A DNA stretch of 64,000 nt, taken from assembly GCF_002843385.1 (NCBI RefSeq), contig NZ_MVDE01000016.1, forward strand, positions 1-64,000, written 5' to 3'. Both the position numbers and the translations under genes were made by a program. The stretch comes from Labilibaculum manganireducens. GTDB lineage: Bacteria; Bacteroidota; Bacteroidia; Bacteroidales; Marinifilaceae. The notes under the pieces were generated by a model. It was not told the DNA's origin and ran no database searches. It worked only from the letters and a program-made list of their open reading frames with translations. The number at the start of each line of letters is the position of its first letter. Positions within the stretch are counted from its first letter, which is position 1. Shown piece by piece: positions 36,240 to 45,492 of this stretch.

Positions 36240-37436
36240 ATGATTATGAGAAAAATTACATTGTTTATTTCGTTATTATTTTTTCTTTTTTCCTGCGAAA
36301 AAGAAATTGATACTACAGTTGTAAATGAAAAATTAGATTCTGGTAACGACCAGAGAATAGAAAATGCTATTGGTTTTGTTAATGAAACTTTTGTAGAAAA
36401 CAGTTCTAAAACAAAAAGTACAAGAAGTATATTGTCATTGCAAAATACAGATACGATTTATCAAATTAAAAATGCTGATGACGAAACGGTTTTAAAATTA
36501 ATCTGTTTTAAACCTAAGGGCTATGTTTTATTGCATACACTGGAGGATGTTTCTACACCTGCTGTTTTGTTTTATTCTGACAATAAACTAAATAAAAGCA
36601 ATTTTAATCCGATTTTAACTAATATTATAGACCAGTTTGTTGTAAAATACGATGAATTTCACGAAGTGTCAAACTTAAAAAGTAATCTAAAATCTGGATC
36701 GAGGGGAACTGACCCTATTTCTTTTGAGGATGTTATTGAAGAACAAGTAAATTCTTTGCTTGTCAATTTCACTTGGCATCAGTATTTTCCTTATAATAAT
36801 TTTTTAGATTGGTATAAAAATGGTTTGTATAAGGGGCATCCTGCGGGATGTATGACTATTGCCTTAGGTCAGATAATAGCTTACGAGAAGTATTATGTAG
36901 ATCCGATATCGCAAGAGAGCTTTGACTGGACAAAAATGGAATCAGCAAGTGCTGCTATTGCTGATAATTATATCGAAATAAACTTATTGTTAGCAAAAAT
37001 TTTTCCTGAAATAATGACATCAACAAGTGATGCCGCTTCTGCTGGAGTCTTCTCAAAAGCAGTAACATTTATGGGGCAAGTTGGATACAATACGGAAGTT
37101 GTAAATCTGTTCGATTATGCAAAAGCAAAAGTAGAATTAAAAGATAATAGACCAATTTATGTTCAGGGAGTTGATAAGTTGGGAGATGGTATTAAGGGAC
37201 ATGCTTTTGTTTGTGATGGATATAAAACGGTAGGAACTTATATGATAAGTGATGGCGTGAAACCTGTTGATCCAGCTTTTAAAACAAATTATATTCATCT
37301 AAATTGGGGATGGAAAGAAAGCACGTTTCATGAAGATTATGACGGTTGGAGTTTTGCCGAAGGTTTAAATGTTACAACTACGAATGGGATTCATTTCTAT
37401 AATGATCAAAATACGATGCTTTTATTGAAATTTTAA
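36240..37436 (+). CDS. Peptidase C10 (streptopain-type) family lipoprotein
   Basis: A 398-residue cysteine-protease-type protein. The lipobox FLFSC follows a short hydrophobic signal, so it is probably a lipoprotein. A Spi/prodomain-like region (~35-150) precedes the mature domain. The catalytic Cys204 lies in HPAGCMTIALGQIIAYEKY and the His321 in KGHAFVCDGYK; IHLNWGW supplies the later Asn/Trp element. Starts at 36240 or 36246 are both possible. C10 proteases are secreted proteases of Bacteroidota and streptococci. A terminator follows. Confidence 0.88.
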   Translation: MIMRKITLFISLLFFLFSCEKEIDTTVVNEKLDSGNDQRIENAIGFVNETFVENSSKTKSTRSILSLQNTDTIYQIKNADDETVLKLICFKPKGYVLLHTLEDVSTPAVLFYSDNKLNKSNFNPILTNIIDQFVVKYDEFHEVSNLKSNLKSGSRGTDPISFEDVIEEQVNSLLVNFTWHQYFPYNNFLDWYKNGLYKGHPAGCMTIALGQIIAYEKYYVDPISQESFDWTKMESASAAIADNYIEINLLLAKIFPEIMTSTSDAASAGVFSKAVTFMGQVGYNTEVVNLFDYAKAKVELKDNRPIYVQGVDKLGDGIKGHAFVCDGYKTVGTYMISDGVKPVDPAFKTNYIHLNWGWKESTFHEDYDGWSFAEGLNVTTTNGIHFYNDQNTMLLLKF

Positions 37437-37504
37437 AGATATTGGTGAGATAAAATTTAGATTTAGTGAATAAGTGTTTGCGGTCATACATATTTTAATT
37501 AAAG

Positions 37505-37532
37505 AACCACCTTGTAATGAGGTGGTTTTTTT
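37505..37532 (+). terminator. Terminator of the C10 protease gene
   Basis: The stem AACCACCT (37505-37512) pairs with AGGTGGTT (37520-37527), then a T-run to 37532. Confidence 0.85.
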
Positions 37533-37663
37533 GTGATCTATTTGTTATCCAGCAGACATGATTAGTTAATTTTCTTTATTAGTTTTAAGGTGTTGATCTA
37601 TTTGGTGGCTGTAAAACCATTGGGCTATTTCAAATTCATTGGCACAGATTCAAATAAAATAGC

Positions 37664-37867
37664 ATGAAGAATTTGATAAAAAAAAGAAAATTTGAAATTA
37701 TAGGAGGGTTATTTGGTCTGCTGGGTGGCTTTCTTTATTGGAAATATGTTGGTTGTGTTTCAGGAACTTGCCCCATTCAGGCCAACTGGTATACCATGGT
37801 TCCTTACGGATTGCTTTTTGGTGTGCTGATAGGAGGGATGTTTAAACCAAAGCAAACAAAAGAGTAG
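37664..37867 (+). CDS. Small DUF6132-like membrane protein
   Basis: A 67-residue protein with two hydrophobic helices (FEIIGGLFGLLGGFLYWKY and VPYGLLFGVLIGGMF) bridged by a conserved cysteine motif GCVSGTCPI. This matches the DUF6132 family of small Bacteroidota membrane proteins, function unknown. The paired cysteines could form a disulfide or bind a metal. The gene converges with prfB over a 30-bp palindrome. Confidence 0.8.
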   Translation: MKNLIKKRKFEIIGGLFGLLGGFLYWKYVGCVSGTCPIQANWYTMVPYGLLFGVLIGGMFKPKQTKE

Positions 37868-37892
37868 GGATCTTGCATGCAAGATCCCTACT
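37863..37892. terminator. Perfect 30-bp palindrome, DUF6132 / prfB terminator
   Basis: 37863-37892 is its own reverse complement across its full length (AGTAGGGATCTTGCA and its mirror). It overlaps the last codons of the DUF6132 gene and ends two bases before the prfB stop codon, with a T-rich plus-strand continuation. Confidence 0.75.
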
Positions 37893-37893
37893 T

Positions 37894-38992
37894 TTATTTT
37901 TTTTCTTCCTCGCTGAATTCCATTAGGAATGCTTTAATGAATCCATCCAAATCACCATCTAAAACGGCTTGCACATTAGAGGTTTCGTGGCCTGTTCTTA
38001 CATCCTTAACCAGTTTGTAAGGTTGCATTACATAGGAACGAATTTGTGAACCCCATTCAATTTTCTTTTTAGAACCTTCAATCTTGTCAGTTTCTTCCTG
38101 ACGTTTTCTTAGTTCCAATTCATATAGCTGCGATTTCAGCAATCGAAGTGCATTTTCACGGTTTCCAAATTGGGAGCGGGTTTCGGTATTTTCAATAATG
38201 ATTCCCGTAGGAGCATGTCGTAACCGCACACCTGTTTCCACTTTATTTACATTTTGTCCGCCGGCACCGCCCGAACGGAAAGTATCCCAACTGATATCAG
38301 CAGGATTTATTTCTATTTCGATGGTATCGTCAATGGCAGGATAAACATAGACCGATGCAAAAGTGGTCATTCGTTTGTTGGCCGCATTAAAGGGAGAAAG
38401 ACGCACCAAGCGGTGCACTCCGTTTTCCGATTTTAAATATCCGTAAGCAAAATCACCTTCAAATTCGAGAGTCGCCGATTTAATTCCGGCTTCGTCACCT
38501 TCCTGATATTCCAAAGAGCTTACTTTGTAGCCATGAGCTTCTCCGTACCTTAAATACATTCGGTAAAGCATTTCGCACCAATCACAACTTTCGGTTCCAC
38601 CGGCACCCGAATTTATTTTTAGAATGGCTCCCAGTTTGTCTTCATCTTTCCGGAGCATATTTTTTAGTTCAAGAGCTTCAATTAAGTCTTGGGTTTTTGC
38701 AAATTGCTCGTCTACCTCCTCAGGTGATGCTTCGTCTTCCTTGGCGAAATCGAATAATATCTGCAGGTCGTCAATTGCTTCTTTTGCTTCCTTGTAAGAA
38801 TCTACCCAGGATGTAAGCCCTCTTACTTTTCGCATTTGAATTTCAGCCTCTTTGGGGTTATCCCAAAATCCGGGAGCCTGGGTTCTCAATTCCTCTTCCT
38901 GTATCTGAATTATTTTGGCATCAACGTCAAAGATACCTCCTTAACGCTTCCGTGCGTTCCGCTAAACTTTTTAGCTGGTCTGATGTCATCAT
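37894..38992 (-). CDS. prfB: Peptide chain release factor 2 with programmed +1 frameshift
   Basis: The gene begins at ATG 38992 ([21 protein letters not shown]), meets TGA at 38929-38927, and must shift +1 there to continue [13 protein letters not shown] into the long frame. The site AGGAGGTATCTTTGAC (38941-38926) has the internal Shine-Dalgarno-like AGGAGG and the CUU-UGA-C slip, as in most bacterial prfB genes, so RF2 level autoregulates. The stop-codon recognition tripeptide is in LSPFNAA and the catalytic GGQ in [13 protein letters not shown]. prmC, which methylates that Gln, is 3 kb away. Confidence 0.97.
38926..38941 (-). promoter_or_regulatory. prfB recoding site
   Basis: On the minus strand: AGGAGG (38941-38936), TAT, CTT (38932-38930), TGA (38929-38927), C. 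The three-base spacing between the AGGAGG and the CTT is the classic arrangement for the +1 shift. Confidence 0.95.
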
Positions 38993-39133
38993 TTTTGTAA
39001 ATTATTAATTGAAGTGTAAAGGTAATAAACAAAGAGGAAGGAACAATCTGAAAACAAGGTGTAATGTTGTTTTCAGGAAAAAGAAATAATACTTAGATGA
39101 AGATTTAAGGCTCCGATTTATTGGAGGGAATCA

Positions 39134-39263
39134 GAATTGTTTTGGCATCAATGTCAAAGATACCTCAGATCACTTTTTTCGACGCTTCTGTGCATTCCGC
39201 TAAACTTTTTAGCTGGTCTGATGTGATCATTTTTGAAATTTATTAATTAAAGTGTAAAGGTAG
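39134..39263 (-). pseudogene. Broken duplicate of the prfB 5' end
   Basis: This stretch repeats 38907-39024 (leader, start, first ~20 codons, frameshift site and ~10 following codons). An ATG at 39230 reads [21 protein letters not shown], then TGA at 39167-39165. The copy carries an insertion of about 12 bases where AGGAGG should be, but keeps GGTATCTTTGAC and the GTGTAAAGGTA upstream. Similarity stops after about 10 codons past the slip site. The gap 38993-39423 otherwise holds only short GCAATTA repeats near 39270-39290. Confidence 0.85.
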
Positions 39264-39346
39264 TCAACAGTGAGCAATTAGCAATTAGCAATGATCAGTT
39301 GTTGTTTATATGCATTCATTACAGTAACCTTTGTTTTAGTAAAATA

Positions 39347-39379
39347 AAAACAGCGCATGAAATTATCCATACGCTGTTT
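39347..39379 (-). terminator. Terminator of the LPP20-like gene at 39424
   Basis: AAACAGCG (39348-39355) pairs with CGCTGTTT (39372-39379), extended by ATG/CAT after one mismatch. A T-rich run follows on the minus strand. Confidence 0.75.
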
Positions 39380-39423
39380 GTATTAACAAGTTTAAGTCAT
39401 TAATCCTTAAACATTATTCATTA

Positions 39424-40023
39424 TTAAAATCCTCTTTGCTGAGCCTCTAATTTTTGCATTTCGGCATTAAAAGTTTCTTTGAATTTTTCGTAATCGTAAT
39501 CAACTTTTAACTTGTCATCCTGCGATAATTTTTGGTTGATTGCTTCCTCCAAATCTTTTGAACTCATCTCCATGGCAATGTATGTTTTGTATTTGTTTTC
39601 ACCGGTTTTGGTTTGCTTTTCGCAAATTACTTTGATGTTGTTCAATTGTTGGTTGATCACCTCGCGGGTTAAACCTTCAAAACGTTCTTCAACTTGCTCA
39701 ACATTATTTAATTCCGTTGAGTTCACGTAGTTGTCAATAGTTCCTTTAATTGTCGACTGAATTAGTGTCGCCAGTTCGGCACGTGCATTGGTGCCGGCTT
39801 TCTTTTTAGATACCATCTGATCTAAACTTTCGCCAATAGCAGAAGCTCTAAAATTGTTTTTATCACTTTGGTAATCTGGTCCGGTGCAATAAACTTCAAT
39901 CAATTCTTCGCCTTGTGCTTTAGTACTAACTGCTTTTTCAGCCGATCCGCAAGAACTCATTCCTGCAATCAGTAAAATTCCTAATCCAAGGAATAAGTTT
40001 TTGTGTAATTTTTTTGTTTTCAT
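39424..40023 (-). CDS. LPP20-like lipoprotein, short
   Basis: A 199-residue lipoprotein with lipobox GMSSC after a hydrophobic signal. The mature part has a CTGPDYQSDKNNFRASAIGES region, an alanine-rich helix (KAGTNARAELATLIQ) and Lys/Glu-rich helices. This resembles the LPP20 family (helix plus beta-sheet lipoproteins processing many small charged residues), though the match is partial. It is the second of two LPP20-like lipoprotein genes in tandem; function unknown. Confidence 0.7.
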   Translation of the reverse strand: MKTKKLHKNLFLGLGILLIAGMSSCGSAEKAVSTKAQGEELIEVYCTGPDYQSDKNNFRASAIGESLDQMVSKKKAGTNARAELATLIQSTIKGTIDNYVNSTELNNVEQVEERFEGLTREVINQQLNNIKVICEKQTKTGENKYKTYIAMEMSSKDLEEAINQKLSQDDKLKVDYDYEKFKETFNAEMQKLEAQQRGF

Positions 40024-40178
40024 ATTTTTCTGCTTTAGATTTTAGAAATGAGACGGGAGAAGTGAGATGATTTTTATTGTTGACAAATGCTTCTCTTTTG
40101 AAAATCTCAATATCTATCTTTTAAATTATTTTACTATTTAATTTATTTCAATGGAGATGTGATCTCTCAAATCTATTC

Positions 40179-41588
40179 TTATAAATCAAGTTGATTTAGT
40201 TTGGGAACAATCGTGTTGTTTATTTCATCAACAGCTTGTTCGTAAGCTTCTTTCACTGCATAATCGTAGCTAATGGGTTTCATGCCTTTCACTTCATAAA
40301 TGGCATCGTTAAAAATTTCCATGCCTGTTTTAACATCGGTAAGCGAGAAAAAACAATCCAGATACACAATATATACTTTGTAGTTGCGGCCTTCTTTAAT
40401 TTCACCTTTTGTTACATTGGTATTGATATCAAGAATAACTTTGGCCTGATCTTTATTGTTTGTAAATGAGAAGAAATTTTCAGATAATTCTTTCTTTAAA
40501 TTGTTCTCTAAAATTCCTCGTTTAGAATCTTCTCCAAATATTTTTTCGCTAAAATTCAGGTAAGCCTTCAGTCGCTCTACATTTAAAATGATTTTACTTT
40601 TAGGTGCTGATTCTTCAGTGAAGAAGAGTTTGTTTAATTCGTAATTCTCGTTGCTTTCATCCAAAATTGATGAAAGATCAAGAGAAACAGTAATTTCCTG
40701 CAGTTTTTGGCGCGAAGTTACCTTAGACAATTGAGAAGTTGCATAACCAAATTGGTCTGTAGAAACGTTTCCATTCAAAATACCTTCTCCTTCTGTAAAT
40801 TCAAGTTTTAAGGGCAATTGAGAAATTAATTTTTCACCTTCGTCGGCCAGCCAAACAGCTTTTACCAGAATAGGTTCCTTTTGTGAAGTTGAGATTTCGA
40901 GTTGAATTGCCTTTTTTTCAGGAGTAAGTTGAGTTCTGTTAAAAATGTTTTGGATGGAATTGTAAATATCTGTTCCTAAATTGATAGTTCCATCCAATGT
41001 CATTACGCTAAGATCTTCATCCAAATGATTTTTTATTGCATTCAGAGATTTGGCATAGTAATTTAATGCTTGAAAAAGGTCGAGTTGGTTTTCGTATTGT
41101 TTTCCTTCTTCAAAATAGCTTTGCGACAGCTTTTTTGCTTTGTTCAGTTTCACTCTTTTTAGCAGAGCATACTGATTTTTTGACAATTGATAGTAAACCC
41201 AATATTCTCCTTCTTTTTTATTGTCCCAGGAAGCGACTATTTCGTATCCTTCCAAATCCTGAACAAGAGATGTTCTGATATCTGCTTCAAACTCTTCTTT
41301 AAAACTCGTGTTGTTTTCGAATTGATGCAGAACAGAATTGGACGAAATAGAAATAGAAATTTCAGAACATAAATCCTGTAAAGCCTGATTTTTAGCTAGT
41401 TGCATATAGCTTGTTTCATTGGCATCTTTTTTAACCACAGCTATACCTATATAATATTCTGATGAAATTGGACGCTCTTTTACCCATTCCGGAGGTCTGC
41501 GTTTGGCTGCTGTCGTATTTGGCGAGCAACTCATTATAAGTGTAAGAATAATGGAAAAGTGCAATAAGGTGCGTAAAGATTTAATCAT
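40179..41588 (-). CDS. LPP20-domain lipoprotein, long
   Basis: About 469 residues from the ATG at 41588, which gives a signal peptide ending in the lipobox LIMSC; the longer frame from 41648 reads a non-conserved hydrophobic leader. The first mature domain has PPEWVKERP and GIAVVKKDANETSYMQLAK followed by a NQALQDLCSEISISISS helix, the LPP20 pattern. The remainder is beta-rich, with a tail containing KVYIVYLDCFFSLTDVKTG, resembling lipoprotein domains that bind envelope components. Probably an operon partner of the shorter lipoprotein 155 bp downstream. Confidence 0.78.
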   Translation of the reverse strand: MIKSLRTLLHFSIILTLIMSCSPNTTAAKRRPPEWVKERPISSEYYIGIAVVKKDANETSYMQLAKNQALQDLCSEISISISSNSVLHQFENNTSFKEEFEADIRTSLVQDLEGYEIVASWDNKKEGEYWVYYQLSKNQYALLKRVKLNKAKKLSQSYFEEGKQYENQLDLFQALNYYAKSLNAIKNHLDEDLSVMTLDGTINLGTDIYNSIQNIFNRTQLTPEKKAIQLEISTSQKEPILVKAVWLADEGEKLISQLPLKLEFTEGEGILNGNVSTDQFGYATSQLSKVTSRQKLQEITVSLDLSSILDESNENYELNKLFFTEESAPKSKIILNVERLKAYLNFSEKIFGEDSKRGILENNLKKELSENFFSFTNNKDQAKVILDINTNVTKGEIKEGRNYKVYIVYLDCFFSLTDVKTGMEIFNDAIYEVKGMKPISYDYAVKEAYEQAVDEINNTIVPKLNQLDL

Positions 41589-41662
41589 TTTTATGATTTT
41601 GAAATTTTGTAGTTTAAAGATAATAATTGTAAACAATAAGGATGCCAAAGTTAATTTAAAAT

Positions 41663-42157
41663 TTAGTCCTTTTTCGAAATTAATTGATCAATTATCTGAA
41701 GTGAAAGCTGAGATTCAAAACCTCTTCCTTGTGCAAACCGGAATAATTTGGCTCTTAGTTGATAAGGATCTTCTTCCCGGATGGTTTTTATTTTGCCGGA
41801 TAATATGTCTTGAAGATTTTGAGTGTATTCTCTTTCATCCAATTGATCTATTGCATCAGAGATAATGTATTCCGGAATTTGTTTTTGTTTCAGATGATGA
41901 GCGATCTTTATTCGTCCCCATCGGTTAAAACGGAATTTATCGCGAACGTAAAAATTGGTGTAACGTTCATCATTAAGGAATTTCTCGTCAATTAAGGTTT
42001 GAATAATCTGATCCTGATCGGCAGATGAGATTTCCCATTCGCAAAGCTTTTTACGAATATCAAAGCAGCATTTTTCTTGTCTGCTGCAAATAAACATGAC
42101 TTTTGATAAAGCAGATTCGGCGCTGACTTCCCTTTTCTTCTTTTTGTAATCCATCAT
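41663..42157 (-). CDS. recX: Regulatory protein RecX
   Basis: A 164-residue three-helix-repeat protein that modulates RecA filaments. Typical motifs are SALSKVMFICSRQEKC, LIDEKFLNDERYTNFYVRDK and RWGRIKIAHHLKQKQI. Its start overlaps the prmC stop by four bases (ATGA), so the two are translationally coupled. recA is not in the window. Confidence 0.93.
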   Translation of the reverse strand: MMDYKKKKREVSAESALSKVMFICSRQEKCCFDIRKKLCEWEISSADQDQIIQTLIDEKFLNDERYTNFYVRDKFRFNRWGRIKIAHHLKQKQIPEYIISDAIDQLDEREYTQNLQDILSGKIKTIREEDPYQLRAKLFRFAQGRGFESQLSLQIIDQLISKKD

Positions 42158-43017
42158 TGCGGTTTTATAGCTGATATCATTCTGGTTTTTCCGTTGATGT
42201 CTGATCTTAGACGTATGCTGTTGAATCCTTTTTGTTTCAAAAGTATCACCATTTCGTTTCCCAAACTTTCGTTGATTTCAAAATAAAGTTTCCCGCCTTT
42301 TTTTAAATGCAGAAGAGCCAGTTCTGCGATGGTTCTGTAAAATAGTAAAGGATCGTGATCTGTTACAAATAGTGCTGTATGTGGCTCATAATCCAGAACA
42401 TTTTTCTCCATTTTACTCTTTTCTGCTTCGGTAACGTAGGGAGGATTGCTCACAATAATATCAAAATTGTCCCAATCAAAATTCTTCCAGTTTAGAATAT
42501 CGCGATGAAAAAAATGAACATCAACCTGGTTGAATTTGGCATTTTCTTTAGCTTTTTCAATTGCCTCTGCCGAAATATCAGCAGATGAAACGTGAGCATT
42601 TTTTAAATTTTTTGCCAGTGAAATGGGAATGCAGCCACTGCCGGTTCCTATATCTAAAATGTGTAAACCTTCTTGCCTGTTCTCATTGATGATTGCATGA
42701 ACCAGCTCCTCAGTTTCTGGTCTGGGAATTAGGGTATGCTCATTTACTTTAAAAGTAAGATCGTAAAATTCAGTTTCACCTAAAATATACTGAATTGGTT
42801 TATTGGTTTTAAGTTCTTGTGTATAGACAGCAATTTGTTTAAAATCATCATCGCTAATATTTTCCGATCTATTCAACTGAATTTGAGATTTTGAATAGTT
42901 TAGAACGTACTCAAGAAGAATGTATGCCATACTTTCTGTTTCTCGGGCATGATATAACTCCGCGAGTTCTTTTTTTATGTAATTTATTGTAGATTGTATT
43001 GTGTTTGATGGAGTCAT
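42154..43017 (-). CDS. prmC: Release factor glutamine N5-methyltransferase
   Basis: A 287-residue SAM-dependent enzyme that methylates the Gln of the GGQ motif in RF1/RF2. Motif I is ILDIGTGSGCIPISLA and the catalytic NPPY appears as IIVSNPPYV (near residue 190). The N-terminal five-helix domain is present. The first gene of a coupled pair with recX. Its substrate prfB is encoded 3 kb away on the same strand. Confidence 0.95.
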   Translation of the reverse strand: MTPSNTIQSTINYIKKELAELYHARETESMAYILLEYVLNYSKSQIQLNRSENISDDDFKQIAVYTQELKTNKPIQYILGETEFYDLTFKVNEHTLIPRPETEELVHAIINENRQEGLHILDIGTGSGCIPISLAKNLKNAHVSSADISAEAIEKAKENAKFNQVDVHFFHRDILNWKNFDWDNFDIIVSNPPYVTEAEKSKMEKNVLDYEPHTALFVTDHDPLLFYRTIAELALLHLKKGGKLYFEINESLGNEMVILLKQKGFNSIRLRSDINGKTRMISAIKPQ

Positions 43018-43181
43018 CTGACGTAAGAATATTGGTTCAAAATTGAATCTTTTAAATGTAGAGGAATTGAAAATTAGTAATTGATTACTTATAATAGTAA
43101 ATCACCGTCTTATTTCTCACATCTAATATCTCAAAATTATTAAATTAACAAAGATACAAATCTTCTGAAGTAGTCGGATAT

Positions 43182-44654
43182 ATGCTGTTAACAATTAATT
43201 GGTCAGAATTCTGGATGCACTTTTTCGAGGTGTTGGCTGTTTTATATGTCATCACCATTATCTCTACGGTAATTATTGTAATTCTTGAAAACAGAAGTCC
43301 TCTAAAAACTATTTCGTGGATTCTCGTTTTAGTTTCTTTGCCTGTTGTTGGTTTAATTTCCTATTTGGTTTTCGGACAAAGTTTTCGGAAGCGAAAAATG
43401 TTCAACATGAAAGAGTTGGGTGATATGAAGTGGCTGCAGGTAATGAGTCAGGATCAAAAACTTCATTTGGATAAAAGCCGTTGGTTGAAGGATGAGCGGA
43501 TTCATGAAAAAAAGAATTTGATGACCTTGCTTTTGAACAATTCAAAAGCATTGCTTACCGGTTACAACAGGGTGAAAATTCTGAACGATGGTGAGGAAAC
43601 ATTTCCATCTATTTTCAAAGCTCTGCGGAAAGCGAAGGATCACATCCATTTGGAGTATTATATTATTGAAGATGGAGAGTTGGCATCGGAATTGCTCGAA
43701 ATATTAATGCAAAAAGCAAGAGAAGGGGTTGAGGTTCGTGTGATTTACGATGATGTTGGAAGCTGGAAATTAAGTAAGGAATATGTGAAATTATTACAAG
43801 ATGCAGGTGTGAAGATACACGCCTTTCTTCCTGTTCGTTTCCCTATTTTAACCAGTCGGGTGAATTACCGAAACCACCGAAAAATAATTGTGATTGATGG
43901 GAAAACTGCCTTTGTTGGCGGATTGAATTTTGCTGATCGTTATCTTCATGGTCTGCCTGAAATTGGCTCGTGGCGCGATACTCACTTAAAAATTACCGGC
44001 GAAGCAGCTACCAGTTTGCAAATTGTATTTTTAATCGATTGGTATTTTGTTCGACAAGAGGTTTTGCTCGACGAAAAATATCTTCCTTACAAGAAAGTAA
44101 AGCAAAAGTGTTTGTTACAAATTACCGCGTCCGGAGCCGATTCCGACTGGGCAAGTATCATGCAGGCGTATTTCTCGGCCATTACTTCGGCAAGGAGAAA
44201 TGTGTACATTTCATCGCCATATTTTATGCCGAACGGCAGTATTTTGATGGCACTAAAAACTTCTGCAATGAGTGGGGTTGATGTGCGTGTATTGCTTCCT
44301 CATAAATCAGATTCTTTCATGACCTATTGGGGAACACTTTCCTACATTGAAGAATTGCTGGAGGCAGGTGTGAGAATCTTTTTTTACAAAGGAGGGTTTA
44401 ATCACAGCAAGATAATGATGGTGGATGGAATAATGGCAACGGTTGGAACAGCAAATATGGATGTAAGGAGTTTTGAACAAAATTTTGAAGTAAATGCCTT
44501 GATTTACGATGAGGAGACCACTTTGGAATTGCGGGCGCGCTTTTTGGCTGATTTGGAAGACAGCGAAGAATTGCATTTGCAGGAATGGCAGAATCGATCC
44601 AAACGTCAAAGAGTGAAAGAATCAATGGCCCGGTTATTTACTCCACTTTTGTAG
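43182..44654 (+). CDS. cls: Cardiolipin synthase
   Basis: A 490-residue membrane-bound phospholipase-D-family enzyme that condenses two phosphatidylglycerols into cardiolipin. Two N-terminal helices (about 15-35 and 42-64) are followed by two HKD motifs, NHRKIIVIDG (near residue 231) and NHSKIMMVDG (near 407), both with the downstream GG/N residues. The length is typical of ClsA-type enzymes. The stop overlaps the convergent gene at 44638 by 17 bp. Confidence 0.94.
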   Translation: MLLTINWSEFWMHFFEVLAVLYVITIISTVIIVILENRSPLKTISWILVLVSLPVVGLISYLVFGQSFRKRKMFNMKELGDMKWLQVMSQDQKLHLDKSRWLKDERIHEKKNLMTLLLNNSKALLTGYNRVKILNDGEETFPSIFKALRKAKDHIHLEYYIIEDGELASELLEILMQKAREGVEVRVIYDDVGSWKLSKEYVKLLQDAGVKIHAFLPVRFPILTSRVNYRNHRKIIVIDGKTAFVGGLNFADRYLHGLPEIGSWRDTHLKITGEAATSLQIVFLIDWYFVRQEVLLDEKYLPYKKVKQKCLLQITASGADSDWASIMQAYFSAITSARRNVYISSPYFMPNGSILMALKTSAMSGVDVRVLLPHKSDSFMTYWGTLSYIEELLEAGVRIFFYKGGFNHSKIMMVDGIMATVGTANMDVRSFEQNFEVNALIYDEETTLELRARFLADLEDSEELHLQEWQNRSKRQRVKESMARLFTPLL

Positions 44655-45471
44655 TTTCTTCCTGATATCTTTTAAATAAAAACAGGATTTGTTTCATCAC
44701 GTAGTACTCTGAAGAATTTGGAGTCACTTTAATCTCCGATCCTGCATATTCCATAAATTTCAGTAATTCTTCCCCCTCTAAACCTGTTGCATCAGCCACT
44801 ATCTTAGCATTGTATTTCGAACTGATCTTTTTTGTCTTGCCTTCGTTTCTTATTATTTTGGATAATTGCTTTTTCGATTTTTCTGATTTGCTCAATTTGC
44901 TGTACAAAAAATCTGTGGGTGCAAAAATTGCACCTAAAACGCCCATTTTACCATCTCTTTTGGGGCGGTATTGAGCAGGAACAATATTTGGTTTTTTCGT
45001 ATTGTAGGGAGCCAATTGTTTCATAATGCTTTTATTAATTGGATCCTTTTCTTCCAGTTTGGTTTTGATGAAATCTTCCTTAAACTCATCCCAGGTTCCC
45101 AATGCATAAATATTCACTTCATCTAATAAATAGGAAATGTCTTCCAATTTAATTTGAAAAAATGGAGGAAAATCGACATTAAAAATGAATGGAACCGCCC
45201 AATCAATTGCTTTATACCCTAAAGCACTAATTCGAAGTGTATCGTACTGCTGAATTTGCAGATGAAAAACGCCAAGGCTATCGCAGATAATTCCTCTGCG
45301 TGTTCTTTCTATACTAACGGTGGCCAATGGAATAGGAGTTAAACTTTCCGAATGGAGAATTTGCCCGGAAATGCTGATAATGGAATCTCTTTTAGAGTCT
45401 TCCGAAAAAGAGCAGTAACGGGAGCTAAGAACTAGAACTAATGAAATGTACAATACCCTCTTTAATTTCAT
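44638..45471 (-). CDS. Carboxypeptidase-regulatory-like domain protein, copy A
   Basis: A 277-residue exported protein with a signal peptide (about 1-22). The first domain, ISGQILHSESLTPIPLATVSIERT...SLGVFHL...LRISALGYK, is a CarboxypepD-reg-like beta-sandwich common at the Bacteroidota cell surface. The helical C-terminal part includes WDEFKEDFIKTKLEEKD. It is a paralogue of the gene at 45493, which lies 21 bases upstream in the same operon. Function unknown; it may be a small accessory protein of outer-membrane systems. Confidence 0.8.
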   Translation of the reverse strand: MKLKRVLYISLVLVLSSRYCSFSEDSKRDSIISISGQILHSESLTPIPLATVSIERTRRGIICDSLGVFHLQIQQYDTLRISALGYKAIDWAVPFIFNVDFPPFFQIKLEDISYLLDEVNIYALGTWDEFKEDFIKTKLEEKDPINKSIMKQLAPYNTKKPNIVPAQYRPKRDGKMGVLGAIFAPTDFLYSKLSKSEKSKKQLSKIIRNEGKTKKISSKYNAKIVADATGLEGEELLKFMEYAGSEIKVTPNSSEYYVMKQILFLFKRYQEETTKVE

Positions 45472-45492
45472 GAGAAGAGTTTAATTCATTGT

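Noticed and set aside
37534-37604. Direct repeat TGATCTATTTG (37534-37544 and 37594-37604).
   Set aside because: Two short copies 60 bp apart with no further structure; likely chance in A/T-rich sequence.
39134-39263. The prfB leader copy as an intact second prfB gene.
   Set aside because: Only about 30 codons match; the rest of the release factor is absent, and the recoding signal is broken.
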